A DNA stretch of 64,000 nt from Sphingomonas sp. S1-29 (GTDB lineage: Bacteria; Pseudomonadota; Alphaproteobacteria; Sphingomonadales; Sphingomonadaceae), in the NCBI RefSeq assembly GCF_026167545.1, contig NZ_CP110678.1:62001-126000 (forward strand), written 5' to 3'. The position numbers and the translations under genes are program-made. This document shows, one piece after another, positions 14,394 through 22,725 of this stretch. The notes beneath the pieces are model-generated. The model made no database searches, was not told the origin of the DNA, and worked only from the letters and a program-made list of their open reading frames with translations. Within the stretch, counting starts at the first letter, position 1; each line of letters starts with the position of its first letter.

Positions 14394-15284
14394 TCAAGCC
14401 GCGAGTTCCTCGACATCCTCGACGGGCGCGCACGCCTCAATCCATTGCGCGGCCTTGCTCGCCATGCTGGCGGCTTTGAAGATAGCGCGGTCATCTTCGC
14501 GCAGGACGGTCAACCAATTCGCAACATAATCGGCATGACGGGTTGTATATTCGATGCCAATACCGGCACAGACATAAGCCGATCCGATCTCAGCCACGAG
14601 TTCTTCGCGCGCGTAATCGACCGAACCAAACTTGTTGAGGATGTTGCGATCAAGGCGCGACTTGTGTCCGGTTGAATGAACCAGTTCATGCGCGAGCGTG
14701 CGGTAATAGTCGAGCAGATCGCCGAAAGCCGCCGAGTGCGGCATTTGCACAAAATCCGATCCGGGCGAATAATAAGCCTTATCGCCACCATGCTGCACTT
14801 TAACGCCGGTAGCGGCGAAAAGGTTGTCGGCGAGTTCTAAGCGGTCGCGCTCGTCATTAGCCGCGAATGGAGCTTCAAAGGTGCCGATGTTTTCGCATTG
14901 CGCCAGATTGAACACGGTCATGCTCTTTAAGAAAAAGACGCTGGCGGCATCCTTACCGGTTTGTGCCGCCTTTGCCTTTTCAGCTTCAGGCACGAACGAT
15001 CCCGCATAGACAATCGTGGTGCCGCGCTCGCCTTTGCGGACATGCCCGCCGAGATCGGTAGCTTGCTTATAGGTAAGCCAACGGTTGACCGCGTAGTCGC
15101 CCTTCGACATCGCCGACCACAATAGCAGGATGTTGACCCCGCTATAGACGCGACCCGAAACATGGTTGCGCGGCATTGTCATCGGCGACGCGCCACCCTT
15201 CCAAGGGCGAGCCCAAGGCGCGGTCCCGTTCTCCAGATCGGCGATGATTTGTGCGGTGACGGTCGAATAGATATCGCGCTTCAT
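14394..15284 (-). CDS. ardC: ArdC-type antirestriction protein, 296 aa
   Basis: 296 residues. The N-terminal half (ENGTAPWARPWKGG, VSGRVYSGVNILLLW, GGHVRKGERGTTIVY) is the ssDNA-binding DUF1738-type domain of ArdC. The C-terminal half is a zincin-type metalloprotease-like domain with HELVH at 199-203 and EELVAEIGSAY supplying the third ligand. ArdC proteins of plasmids and phages protect incoming single-stranded DNA and counter restriction. ATG at 15284 has GGAG 10 nt upstream, directly after hairpin copy 2. It is the main gene of a leftward accessory operon. Longer in-frame extension upstream crosses the hairpin and is rejected. Confidence 0.9.
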   Translation of the reverse strand: MKRDIYSTVTAQIIADLENGTAPWARPWKGGASPMTMPRNHVSGRVYSGVNILLLWSAMSKGDYAVNRWLTYKQATDLGGHVRKGERGTTIVYAGSFVPEAEKAKAAQTGKDAASVFFLKSMTVFNLAQCENIGTFEAPFAANDERDRLELADNLFAATGVKVQHGGDKAYYSPGSDFVQMPHSAAFGDLLDYYRTLAHELVHSTGHKSRLDRNILNKFGSVDYAREELVAEIGSAYVCAGIGIEYTTRHADYVANWLTVLREDDRAIFKAASMASKAAQWIEACAPVEDVEELAA

Positions 15285-15300
15285 TGTAGGTCTCCAGAGT

Positions 15301-15319
15301 GTGGGGCCTTGCCCCGTTT
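15301..15319 (-). repeat. Repeated GGGGC-GCCCC hairpin, copy 2
   Basis: GTGGGGCCTTGCCCCGTTT (plus strand), 7 nt from the GGAG of ardC on the gene strand. Confidence 0.85.
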
Positions 15320-15328
15320 GACAGTGGG

Positions 15329-15607
15329 TTAGCGGCGGTAGCGCCATGGGGTGGGCTTGCTCGCCAGTAGCTTGTCGCCAGCTTCGCCAGCCGCGCGCTG
15401 GATCATGTCGCGCTCCATGAACTGGCCATGGCGAATGTAGTGCTGGCCATCGACAGCATCTAAGCGAGCGAGACCGCAATGGATATAGACGCGGGCGACC
15501 TTGGCGGCATCCACAGGCGAGATATCGCCAGCAACCATCAAACTATCGGTGAGGCGTAGAAAGGCATTCTCTAGGCGGATTGCCATGTCGGCATAGGAGT
15601 TCGTCAA
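15329..15607 (-). CDS. Hypothetical phage protein, 92 aa, TTG start
   Basis: 92 residues, helical (MAIRLENAFLRLTDSLMVAG, AAKVARVYIHCGLARLDA). The start is TTG at 15607: its leader GGAGacctacaTTG is nearly identical to the ardC leader GGAGacctacaATG, which argues that TTG replaces ATG by a single base change. Alternative in-frame ATG at 15586 has no ribosome binding site. Hairpin copy 3 precedes it. The function is unknown, probably accessory to antirestriction by context. Confidence 0.6.
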   Translation of the reverse strand: MTNSYADMAIRLENAFLRLTDSLMVAGDISPVDAAKVARVYIHCGLARLDAVDGQHYIRHGQFMERDMIQRAAGEAGDKLLASKPTPWRYRR

Positions 15608-15621
15608 TGTAGGTCTCCATC

Positions 15622-15640
15622 GTGGGGCCTTGCCCCGTTT
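15622..15640 (-). repeat. Repeated GGGGC-GCCCC hairpin, copy 3
   Basis: GTGGGGCCTTGCCCCGTTT (plus strand), 5 nt from GGAG of the 92-aa gene; followed by TTGACAGT as in copy 2. Confidence 0.85.
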
Positions 15641-15645
15641 GACAG

Positions 15646-15780
15646 TCAGTTAAGGATGTCGGCGCATTCCAGCAGTTCAACAAGCTTGCGCGCCCATTCA
15701 TTCGCGGCGGCATTCTTACCGCAATTCTTATACGCGATGGCCTTGGCCAGTGCGCGGTTTACTTCAGTGCGATCGATCAT
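15646..15780 (-). CDS. Small helical phage protein, 44 aa, first gene of the hairpin operon
   Basis: 44 residues (begins MIDRTEVNRALAKAIAYK, ends VELLECADILN). The ATG at 15780 lies 10 nt after GGAG and just after hairpin copy 4, the same layout as the three other genes of this operon, which strongly supports it despite its size. Family not recognised. Confidence 0.6.
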   Translation of the reverse strand: MIDRTEVNRALAKAIAYKNCGKNAAANEWARKLVELLECADILN

Positions 15781-15799
15781 GGGGGGAAGTGCTCCATCG

Positions 15800-15818
15800 G
15801 TGGGGCCTTGCCCCGTTG
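15800..15818 (-). repeat. Repeated GGGGC-GCCCC hairpin, copy 4
   Basis: GTGGGGCCTTGCCCCGTTG (plus strand), 6 nt from the GGAG of the 44-aa gene. Confidence 0.85.
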
Positions 15819-15893
15819 ACCGCTTTATTAATGTCGAGGGTCGCCAATACTGTCAAGCGGAAATAGTGAGGCGAGCGAACATTTCCCAAAGTC

Positions 15894-15910
15894 TATTTGT
15901 CAGACAAATA
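15894..15910. promoter_or_regulatory. 17-bp palindrome, repressor-type operator
   Basis: TATTTGTCAGACAAATA, perfect 8-bp arms around one central base, in the gap upstream of the leftward accessory operon. Typical size for a dimeric phage repressor site. Confidence 0.55.
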
Positions 15911-16213
15911 AATGACGTCCAAGCGCGGCCAAGTTTCAACCAGTCTCAGAGTGCCATTAGGGCCGGATCGGACCTATCTCGCCGCACGATCAGTAGCAGA
16001 GTGCAACCGATCGCCGACCATCGCCCGGACGCTCGCGCCGACAGTCTCGCGACCGTCTCCAGATCATCGGCCAACGGTCTCGCAACGGTGCCTACGGTTA
16101 GGCAAACCGTATGGAACCCGCAGAAATCCGCCGTTTCTTGAGCGTGTCGGATCATTCGGGGGTTAACGCGGGGGTGATCGTCCGAGACCGTAGCTCGACG
16201 ATCGGGCGGCGAT

Positions 16214-16277
16214 CTGGGGAAGGATCGGTGGATAAGCTGGGGAAGGATCGGTGGATGATCGGCCAATGATCGGCCAA
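16214..16277. repeat. Direct repeats (iteron-like): 20 bp x2 and 11 bp x2
   Basis: CTGGGGAAGGATCGGTGGAT occurs at 16214-16233 and 16237-16256 (23-bp period). TGATCGGCCAA occurs in exact tandem at 16256-16266 and 16267-16277. The first repeat runs into GGTGGATAA, which differs from the DnaA box TGTGGATAA at one base. Confidence 0.85.
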
Positions 16278-16605
16278 TCTAGGCTAGAATCGTCAGGCGA
16301 GCGCGTAGGCGATCGTTCAGGCACGCGCAGGATATCCCCCGGCGAAGGGTGCGCGAGGGTCTGTATGCCTATCGTGCGGGAGAATGGGGGTGATCGTCGG
16401 GCTGATCGTCGGGGGAGCGGTGGGAGACGATCCGCGACCCCACCCCCACCCGTGCCCCTCTGGTGAAAGGACCGGGGCAAAATTCCCCCACCACATACAA
16501 ACACGATTTTTAGAACTGTTAAGTCGCGACCCGACCCACCCCTTTCGACCTTCAAAACCAAAGTCGCGCCGACTTTCTAACCCGCAGGACTTTCAGCGAT
16601 CCAGC

Positions 16606-16611
16606 TAAATA
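16606..16611 (+). promoter_or_regulatory. TAAATA initiation motif of the first tail gene
   Basis: TAAATA, 4 nt (ttgg), ATG at 16616. The motif sits between ATCCA (16599-16603) and TGGAT (16613-16617), so the ATG would be in the stem of a small hairpin. Confidence 0.7.
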
Positions 16612-16615
16612 TTGG

Positions 16616-18835
16616 ATGCTGACTATCAACACGCCGGACTTCGGCAAAATCTTCGCAACCGCCGATACCTTCGACGATCTCCGCTCGATCCCGGCTCGAC
16701 AACTTCGTGATGGCTATTGGGCGCTTGTCGGTGGGGCGGAAGCTCCCGCCGATGGTCTGGGCGGTCTCTATTCGTGGAACGATTACGCTACCGACGATGA
16801 TGATGGCGAGACGGTCATTTCTCCCGTTGAGACCACCAGCGCGGGACGGTGGGTCAAGATCGCGGTTGGGCGGGTCGGCCCCGCTGGCCCCGCCGGTCCG
16901 CAAGGTCCGCAAGGCCCTCAAGGGGCAACCGGAGCTACCGGCCCGGCTGGCGACGCCAAGCTGATCCCTGATATCGCTGCGCTGAAGGCGCGAACCTACA
17001 CCGTTGGGGATACCGTCTCGACCGCGATCTATGGCGGATCGGTTTGGTCGATCGTCAAAAAGGTGGAGCTACAGCCGGATTTCTTTGGGTCGCTTACCCC
17101 GCCGGGGAGCGATTCCAGCGTCGTAAACTATGATGATGAACTGCACCTAGTCGTTAATCTGACTGACGGCAGCACCGGCATGGCCGAACTAGAGCTAGGG
17201 TCGGTCGCGGGGTATGTCCAGCAGCTACAGACAAAGCAATATGCGCAGGTATTCGCACGGCTTCGCCAAGCTTCGTCCCTCCCTACTGCGGCTACCGTCG
17301 TATGCTACGGGGACTCGATCACCTATGGCCAGACCGGCGATCCCAACTACCCCGGCGCAAACCCACTGACTGGCCAGCCCACCGGCTATGGCGACGGGTC
17401 GGTTCATAACTTCCATCAAATCCCCGGCCCTTGGCCTGAAACGATGAAGTCGTTCGCGGACCAAGTATTCGGCGTGAACAAAGTTGCGGTTCTAAATCGT
17501 GGGTATTCGGGCGATAAGGTCGGGACTTCGTATCGACGCTCTCGCTTCCCGCTTGGCCAGACGATTACCTACATCGCACTCGGAACGAATGACCAGCTAT
17601 TTGCGACCGCCAACGGAACCGATCAGACCGGACTGTTCCGAACCGATGATGGGTATCAGGGCAGCTATGCCTTTCGTCGGTTCGTCGATGCATACCGCAA
17701 GTATATCTATCGCGAAATCCTTCGCGGTTCCGTTCCCATCATCTTGACCCCGGCACCGCATACCAGCCTCGTAGGATATGACGGAACTGACCGCGCATCT
17801 GCAAAGATGCTCGCATACTACAACAACGCCCTTCATGCATTAGGGGAAGAAGTCGGAACGCTCGTAATCGACGGCGCAGATATTCTGGGACAATATCCCG
17901 TCTCCGAAGTTACCCTAGATGGTATCCATCCCAATCCTATCGGCGCTAATATAATGGCGGCGCGTTTGCTTGCTCCGCTGATCGGGCGCGGTTGGAAATA
18001 TCCGGAAGTCGTTTCGGGGGAGCGTTCTATCACCGCTAGCATCCTTACGGAATCGATCGGCGGAACCGGCGGAACCGCAACAAATGAAATCAACAATACC
18101 CTGAACACGAGTTCGCGGGGTCGCCCATTTAGCAACAGCGAAGCATTGGATGTTGTAATTCTCCCTGAGTCCGGGCGCATCTTCTATTCGTTTCGCTTGG
18201 ACGAAGACGAAAAAGCGGTCATCCCGATTGGCAGCGCCAATCCAAATACCGTTATGATCTATAACGCCGACTTCGGAACCGCAACCCCGGCGCTTCGGCT
18301 TACCCTTGACGAAACTAAGGCAATTACGGTTCGCGACGACTTCGTAGGCGATCAGACAATCCAGACTACCGGCCCGATGCAGTTTACCAGCGAGGCATCG
18401 AATGCGTCGCCGCTGATCGTTACCGGCAAGGGGTGGCATACGGTCTCGCTAGGGGCAACTTCGGGCGCGTTCGTCCTGAACGGCCTCCGGTTCTTCAAAG
18501 ACGCTGGTTGGCGCTCCCTGACGCTAAAAACCGGCTTTACGCAGTTCGGTAGCATCGCGCCCGCATATCGCGTCAAGGATGGCGTCTTAGAGTTCCGTGG
18601 CATTGTTTTAAACGAAGCGGCTTCGACTACTTCGGACATATTCGATATCCCTGCTAGCATCGTTCCGCGCCTCCCTTCTGTAATGGGCGTGCAGCCAACG
18701 CGTTTTGCCACAACTCCCGTAGCAATCAGCTTGAGCAACGAGAAAGCAGTATGGGTCGCCAATGACGGGGCGGCGGGCAATGCCAACCTGTTCAGTCTGG
18801 GAAACATTAGAATCCCAACTCTGACAACGCCGTAA
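16616..18835 (+). CDS. Tail fibre/tailspike with collagen-like linker and SGNH hydrolase, 739 aa
   Basis: 739 residues. Residues 1-85 form an N-terminal domain shared with the next gene (TINTPDFGKIFATADTFDDL ... GLGGLYSW ... AGRWVKI), probably the virion attachment part. A collagen-like Gly-Pro-X stretch (about 87-111) follows. The central domain is an SGNH/GDSL hydrolase: GDS at 232-234, GTND at 323-326 and DGIH at 435-438 provide the Ser, Asn and Asp-His residues. The C-terminus is beta-rich, probably trimerisation or receptor binding. Such enzymes deacetylate surface polysaccharide during adsorption. Start is defined by TAAATA 4 nt upstream. It is the first gene of the rightward structural arm. 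Confidence 0.88.
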   Translation: MLTINTPDFGKIFATADTFDDLRSIPARQLRDGYWALVGGAEAPADGLGGLYSWNDYATDDDDGETVISPVETTSAGRWVKIAVGRVGPAGPAGPQGPQGPQGATGATGPAGDAKLIPDIAALKARTYTVGDTVSTAIYGGSVWSIVKKVELQPDFFGSLTPPGSDSSVVNYDDELHLVVNLTDGSTGMAELELGSVAGYVQQLQTKQYAQVFARLRQASSLPTAATVVCYGDSITYGQTGDPNYPGANPLTGQPTGYGDGSVHNFHQIPGPWPETMKSFADQVFGVNKVAVLNRGYSGDKVGTSYRRSRFPLGQTITYIALGTNDQLFATANGTDQTGLFRTDDGYQGSYAFRRFVDAYRKYIYREILRGSVPIILTPAPHTSLVGYDGTDRASAKMLAYYNNALHALGEEVGTLVIDGADILGQYPVSEVTLDGIHPNPIGANIMAARLLAPLIGRGWKYPEVVSGERSITASILTESIGGTGGTATNEINNTLNTSSRGRPFSNSEALDVVILPESGRIFYSFRLDEDEKAVIPIGSANPNTVMIYNADFGTATPALRLTLDETKAITVRDDFVGDQTIQTTGPMQFTSEASNASPLIVTGKGWHTVSLGATSGAFVLNGLRFFKDAGWRSLTLKTGFTQFGSIAPAYRVKDGVLEFRGIVLNEAASTTSDIFDIPASIVPRLPSVMGVQPTRFATTPVAISLSNEKAVWVANDGAAGNANLFSLGNIRIPTLTTP

Positions 18836-18866
18836 ACCATTTAGCCGCAGGGTTCGCCCCCTCAGC

Positions 18867-18872
18867 TAAATA
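18867..18872 (+). promoter_or_regulatory. TAAATA initiation motif of the second tail gene
   Basis: CAGC-TAAATA, 4 nt (tacg), ATG at 18877; no Shine-Dalgarno. Confidence 0.65.
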
Positions 18873-18876
18873 TACG

Positions 18877-20808
18877 ATGAAGAGCATCAATACGCCGCGC
18901 TACGGCAACATCTACGCTAACGCCGATACATTCGCTGAGCTTCGTTCGATCCCGGCCAACAAAATCCAACCGGGGTGTTCCGCCATCGTGAGTGGCGGCT
19001 TGGTTCGTGGAGACGGTCTCGGGGGTCTCTACTATTGGGACGCTATCTCCACCGCTGAAGACGATGCCGATACCGTCTTGACGCCCGATAAGGCGCTGGC
19101 GGCGGGACGGTGGATCAAGATCGGTCTAGCTGAGCCCGGTCCTCAAGGGCCACAGGGCACCCAAGGGGAGGGGCTCTCCAGCGTCATGTCTCCTACTGGC
19201 GCAACGCTAGTGGGGTATCAGGGACGCACCGTAGCTCGGAAGCTCGCGGAGACGGTCTCGGTCAAGGATTTCGGGGCAGTCGGCAACGGCATCGCCGATG
19301 ATACCGCTGCGATCCAAGCAGCGATCGACGCCAGCCAAGACGGTGTTGCCAGCGTCCTATTCCCAACTGGCACCTACAAGGTAAGCGCCACCGGCCTGCA
19401 CCCATGGGCAGGCGGCAACGATATGAAGGTCGCTCTATTCCTGCGCAGCGGGTTGGAGCTAGTAGGCCAGCGCGGGACCACCATCATGATGGCCCCCGAT
19501 CTTTCGAGCGATGCCGCACCGATCGGCATGGCGCTGATGTTCACCAACACCGCGCTCGAAAACATCTCGATCCGGAATCTCCGTTTCGACATGAACGGCG
19601 CGAACAACAAGCACGCGCATTCGCTAAGCAACCATGCGCATCTGCATGTCTCGGGCAATGCCGCCTATATCGATAATGTCGATATCCATGACTGCGAGTT
19701 CATCAATACCGCAGGGGTATCCTGCATTGTCATGGGGCAGTGTGGACCCCCACCCGAAGGCGTCAACATCCCGCTCGGTAGCGGCTGGAATATCGCCCGC
19801 TGCAAGTTCATCAACAACGGCACCGACACGGTCGATCATTCGTCCATCTTCGCATGGGCTGAGGATGTCGTTATCTCCGAATGCCTATTCGACTCTCCGC
19901 CATACATTCCAGAAGTCGGTAATGGGAATGCCTGTTCGGTAGAGCTACATGGCGCAAACCAACGATTGATCAACAACACCTTCCGGGGTGGTGCATATCA
20001 AGCCGTATGGGTCAGCGAGAATACCACGCGGGAATCTCGCAACCTCATCATTGATAGCAATACCTTTCTGGATATTCTCGCATTCGGTATCTGCTTCTTC
20101 GGTCAAGGCGAACAGGATTACCTCAAGCCTGCCCGCTCGACGAAGATCAGCAATAACCAGTTTGAGTTCAGCAACATCCCTTACCCCGGCGTCGATGTTA
20201 AAGGCGGCGTCACGATTGCCTCGCCTTATGGTCAAGAGGAGTGGGAAGTCACCAACAATACCTTCCGCATCGCAGAGGGTATGACGACGGCTAACGCGGG
20301 CGTTCTAGTGATTGGCGGGCTCGAAGGGCAGAAGCACGACAAGGGATTGATCGAAGGCAACACCTCTTATGGGTGCAGCTATTGCGTTGCCCTATTCACT
20401 TATGACGCTGGCGAAATCGGAACTGTAATGATCCGCAATAATACCGCATTCGATTCAAACGGTGCGGGAGTATTGAGCAATGGTTCGGGCATCTTGGTAA
20501 GTGGCGGCTCCGCTATCTTCCATGACCTAACGATTGAGAACAACCATACGATTGATACTCAGAGCCCGCCGACTGCATTTTGGGGGCTGAGAATGAGTGG
20601 GACGGTCACCCGCCTGTCAGAGAAGTTCAACAGAGCCTACGGGGTGATCGTCGCACCCTCTGATTATACCGGTCTCAGCGTTGGCTTTAGATACGGCTTC
20701 AACTCCGTTCCCGAAGTAATGGGTGGAACAACGATCGATACAGAGGCTCGTGCTGCTATCGAAGCAATCCGTATCTCGTTGGTGCAGGCGGGAATGCTTC
20801 CTGAATAA
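18877..20808 (+). CDS. Tailspike with pectate-lyase-like beta-helix, 643 aa
   Basis: 643 residues. The N-terminal ~85 residues match the previous tail gene (SINTPRYGNIYANADTFAEL, DGLGGLYYW, AGRWIKI), followed by a short Gly-Pro-Gln stretch. VSVKDFGAVGNGIADDTAAI is the standard opening of pectate-lyase/GH28-type right-handed beta-helix tailspikes, and the following 400 residues have the N-N-T/F ladder pattern (NNTFRG, SNTFLD, NNTAFD). It probably cleaves capsule or exopolysaccharide. C-terminal RAAIEAIRISLVQAGMLPE is a helical end common in such proteins. Its TAA stop is part of the TAAATA motif of the next gene. Confidence 0.88.
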   Translation: MKSINTPRYGNIYANADTFAELRSIPANKIQPGCSAIVSGGLVRGDGLGGLYYWDAISTAEDDADTVLTPDKALAAGRWIKIGLAEPGPQGPQGTQGEGLSSVMSPTGATLVGYQGRTVARKLAETVSVKDFGAVGNGIADDTAAIQAAIDASQDGVASVLFPTGTYKVSATGLHPWAGGNDMKVALFLRSGLELVGQRGTTIMMAPDLSSDAAPIGMALMFTNTALENISIRNLRFDMNGANNKHAHSLSNHAHLHVSGNAAYIDNVDIHDCEFINTAGVSCIVMGQCGPPPEGVNIPLGSGWNIARCKFINNGTDTVDHSSIFAWAEDVVISECLFDSPPYIPEVGNGNACSVELHGANQRLINNTFRGGAYQAVWVSENTTRESRNLIIDSNTFLDILAFGICFFGQGEQDYLKPARSTKISNNQFEFSNIPYPGVDVKGGVTIASPYGQEEWEVTNNTFRIAEGMTTANAGVLVIGGLEGQKHDKGLIEGNTSYGCSYCVALFTYDAGEIGTVMIRNNTAFDSNGAGVLSNGSGILVSGGSAIFHDLTIENNHTIDTQSPPTAFWGLRMSGTVTRLSEKFNRAYGVIVAPSDYTGLSVGFRYGFNSVPEVMGGTTIDTEARAAIEAIRISLVQAGMLPE

Positions 20809-20811
20809 ATA
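20806..20811 (+). promoter_or_regulatory. TAAATA initiation motif of terS, overlapping a stop codon
   Basis: TAAATA, 4 nt (tggg), ATG at 20816. The first three bases are the stop of the tailspike gene. Confidence 0.6.
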
Positions 20812-20815
20812 TGGG

Positions 20816-21172
20816 ATGACTGACGAAACTCCAAACACAGAACTACGCAAGCCAAACGGCCAGTTTGCAAAAGGTGTCAATGGGCGCAAGCTCGCTGGCA
20901 AGCCTTCACAGAAAGCAACCGTCGAGGATATTCTCGACTCCAACGCGATCAAGGTCGCGCAGATGCTGATCAAGATCATTCTCGATCCAGATACCGCCGG
21001 TGGTCCGCGCGTTGCCGCAATCAAGGAATTCGGCGATCGTTGGCTTGGCCGACCGTCGCAAACCACGATCGTCCGCAAATCTGATAACGAACTCGACGAA
21101 GTTGATCTCTCCGGGTTGGACGATGAGACGCTCCGCAAGGTTGTTTACGCGCCGACCAAAAAGGACTCGTGA
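20816..21172 (+). CDS. Small terminase subunit-like protein, 118 aa
   Basis: 118 residues. RKPNGQFAKGVNGRKLAGKP at the N-terminus resembles the DUF5681-type start of phage small terminases, followed by a helical region (VEDILDSNAIKVAQMLIKII) and RVAAIKEFGDRWLGRPSQT. Position directly before the large terminase, overlapping it by 4 nt (GTGA), supports the role: DNA recognition for headful packaging. The start is the ATG 4 nt after TAAATA; an upstream frame lies within the tailspike gene. It is short compared with P22 gp3 (about 160 residues). Confidence 0.75.
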   Translation: MTDETPNTELRKPNGQFAKGVNGRKLAGKPSQKATVEDILDSNAIKVAQMLIKIILDPDTAGGPRVAAIKEFGDRWLGRPSQTTIVRKSDNELDEVDLSGLDDETLRKVVYAPTKKDS

Positions 21173-22710
21173 CCGAAAAGAAGCTGCTTATATCGCAGCG
21201 GCTCAGTTATGAGAAAGACCTTTGCGAGCGCAACTTCGTCGATTTTATTCGACTTGCTTGGCAGCATATTGATCCGGCCCCGTATGTCCATAACTGGCAT
21301 GTGGAGACCCTCGCGGACCACCTTCAGGCTTGCGCCGAAGGCCGGATCAACCGCCTCCTGATCAATATCTCTCCCGGCACCGCGAAATCCACAATCCTTG
21401 TGTTGTTCTCCGCGTGGCTATGGGTGCGCAATCCGTCGCTCTCGATCCTCTCCGCGAGCTACTCGGAGAAGAACGCGCTGCACGATGCGTTGCGCACCAA
21501 GCGCCTGATCGAATCCCAATGGTTTCAGCGGCTTTGGCCACTCCAGATCATGGGCGACCAAAATGCCAAATCGAAGTTCGAAAACTCGCATATGGGTCGC
21601 CGGGAAGCTCGCCCCTTTGAGTCATTGACCGGCGGTCGCGCCGATTGCCTGATCATCGACGATCCGCATAGCGTGGATGACGCCAAGTCGGCTGCACGCC
21701 GGAACTCGGCGGTCTCGACCTTCCTCTCGGCGATCCCCAACCGCGTCAACGATCTGGAGAAATCATGCATCATCGTCGTGATGCAGCGTCTCCACGAGGA
21801 CGATGTGAGCGGCGCGATCCTTCAGCGGCCCGCTCTCGGCTATACCCATCTATGCATTCCCATGATCGCGGACGATCCCGCTGATCGTATCCCTACGACT
21901 ATCGGTTGGGTTGATCATCGGAAGGCGGGGGAACTGATGTTCCCGACCAAATTCCCGATGAAGCATCTCGACGCGATCAAAGCGAGCATGGGGCCGCTTC
22001 AGTTCGCGGGACAGTATCAGCAACAACCGGCTCCGGACACGGACGGGTTCTTCATCCGAGACTGGTTCAAACGATACAAGCCTGAAGAGCTACCGCAGCA
22101 TGTCCGCTATTACATGACAAGCGATCATGCCCCGAGCGGCAACAACGACTACAATGTGTTCCGCATTTGGGCGATCGATCATAACCGCGCTCTTTGGCTC
22201 GTTGATAGCTTTAGGCGGCAATGTTTGATGGATGAGGCCCTTGGCCTTAGCCGCGACAGTTCGGGCAAGATTGCAATCGCACCCACCGGCGCGTTCGCAT
22301 TGATCCAAAAATACAAACCGGCGGGCTGGTTCCCGGAGAACGACGGCACATGGGCGGCGATCAAAGGGATGGTGGAATCTGCCATGCTGGAGACGCGCAG
22401 CTTTGTGAATATTCAGCCCCTACCCACAAAGGGCTCCGGCGACAAAATCGGCAAAGCAGTAGCCTATCAGGCGATGGCCGCGATGGGCCAAGTCCACCTT
22501 CCGGTTGGACCCATCGGAGACATCGCGCTTGAGGAATACGCGATGTTCCCGGCGGGGCGTCGAGACGATCAGGTGGACGCTGATTCCGCCATCGCCCGAG
22601 CTTCAGCGGAGTTGATCCCGGCTTGGATTCCAACCGTGGAGCCGGTGCGTAAGCGCAGCATGTGGGAGGACGAACAAGACTATAGCTCATCGGACGACTG
22701 TTGGGGTTAA
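21169..22710 (+). CDS. Terminase large subunit, 513 aa
   Basis: 513 residues, usual length. ATPase motifs: Walker A NISPGTAKST (66-75) and Walker B CLIIDDPH (160-167), with the coupling region ASYSEKNALHD. The C-terminal nuclease domain has acidic residues in TSDHAPSGNNDYNVF and RRDDQVDADS, consistent with the RNase H-like fold. It drives DNA into proheads and cuts the concatemer. GTG start at 21169 overlaps the small subunit stop (GTGA), a tight translational coupling. Confidence 0.95.
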   Translation: MTEKKLLISQRLSYEKDLCERNFVDFIRLAWQHIDPAPYVHNWHVETLADHLQACAEGRINRLLINISPGTAKSTILVLFSAWLWVRNPSLSILSASYSEKNALHDALRTKRLIESQWFQRLWPLQIMGDQNAKSKFENSHMGRREARPFESLTGGRADCLIIDDPHSVDDAKSAARRNSAVSTFLSAIPNRVNDLEKSCIIVVMQRLHEDDVSGAILQRPALGYTHLCIPMIADDPADRIPTTIGWVDHRKAGELMFPTKFPMKHLDAIKASMGPLQFAGQYQQQPAPDTDGFFIRDWFKRYKPEELPQHVRYYMTSDHAPSGNNDYNVFRIWAIDHNRALWLVDSFRRQCLMDEALGLSRDSSGKIAIAPTGAFALIQKYKPAGWFPENDGTWAAIKGMVESAMLETRSFVNIQPLPTKGSGDKIGKAVAYQAMAAMGQVHLPVGPIGDIALEEYAMFPAGRRDDQVDADSAIARASAELIPAWIPTVEPVRKRSMWEDEQDYSSSDDCWG

Positions 22711-22721
22711 CAGTCTAAATA
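22696..22721 (+). promoter_or_regulatory. Inverted repeat abutting the TAAATA initiation motif of the portal gene
   Basis: GACTGTT (22696-22702) and AACAGTC (22709-22715) form an exact 7-bp dyad directly touching TAAATA (22716-22721). Then 4 nt (gtgg) and ATG at 22726. Confidence 0.65.
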
Positions 22722-22725
22722 GTGG

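Larger units (their letters stand above)
15819..16605. other. Gene-free region between the two arms, possible replication origin
   Basis: About 790 bp with no convincing gene. It holds the 17-bp palindrome at 15894-15910, many CGATC words, direct repeats at 16214-16277, a DnaA-box-like GGTGGATAA at 16227-16235, and AAAGTCG/CGACTTT arms near 16560. It separates the leftward accessory operon from the rightward late genes, so it should also contain promoters in both directions. Confidence 0.5.

Noticed and set aside
14346..15818. Regularly repeated palindromic units that might be a CRISPR array
   Set aside because: Only four copies, spaced by whole genes of different length, each at the same place before a ribosome binding site. 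No spacers and no cas genes.
16616..20808. Diversity-generating retroelement near the tail genes
   Set aside because: No reverse transcriptase gene and no template/variable repeat pair seen.
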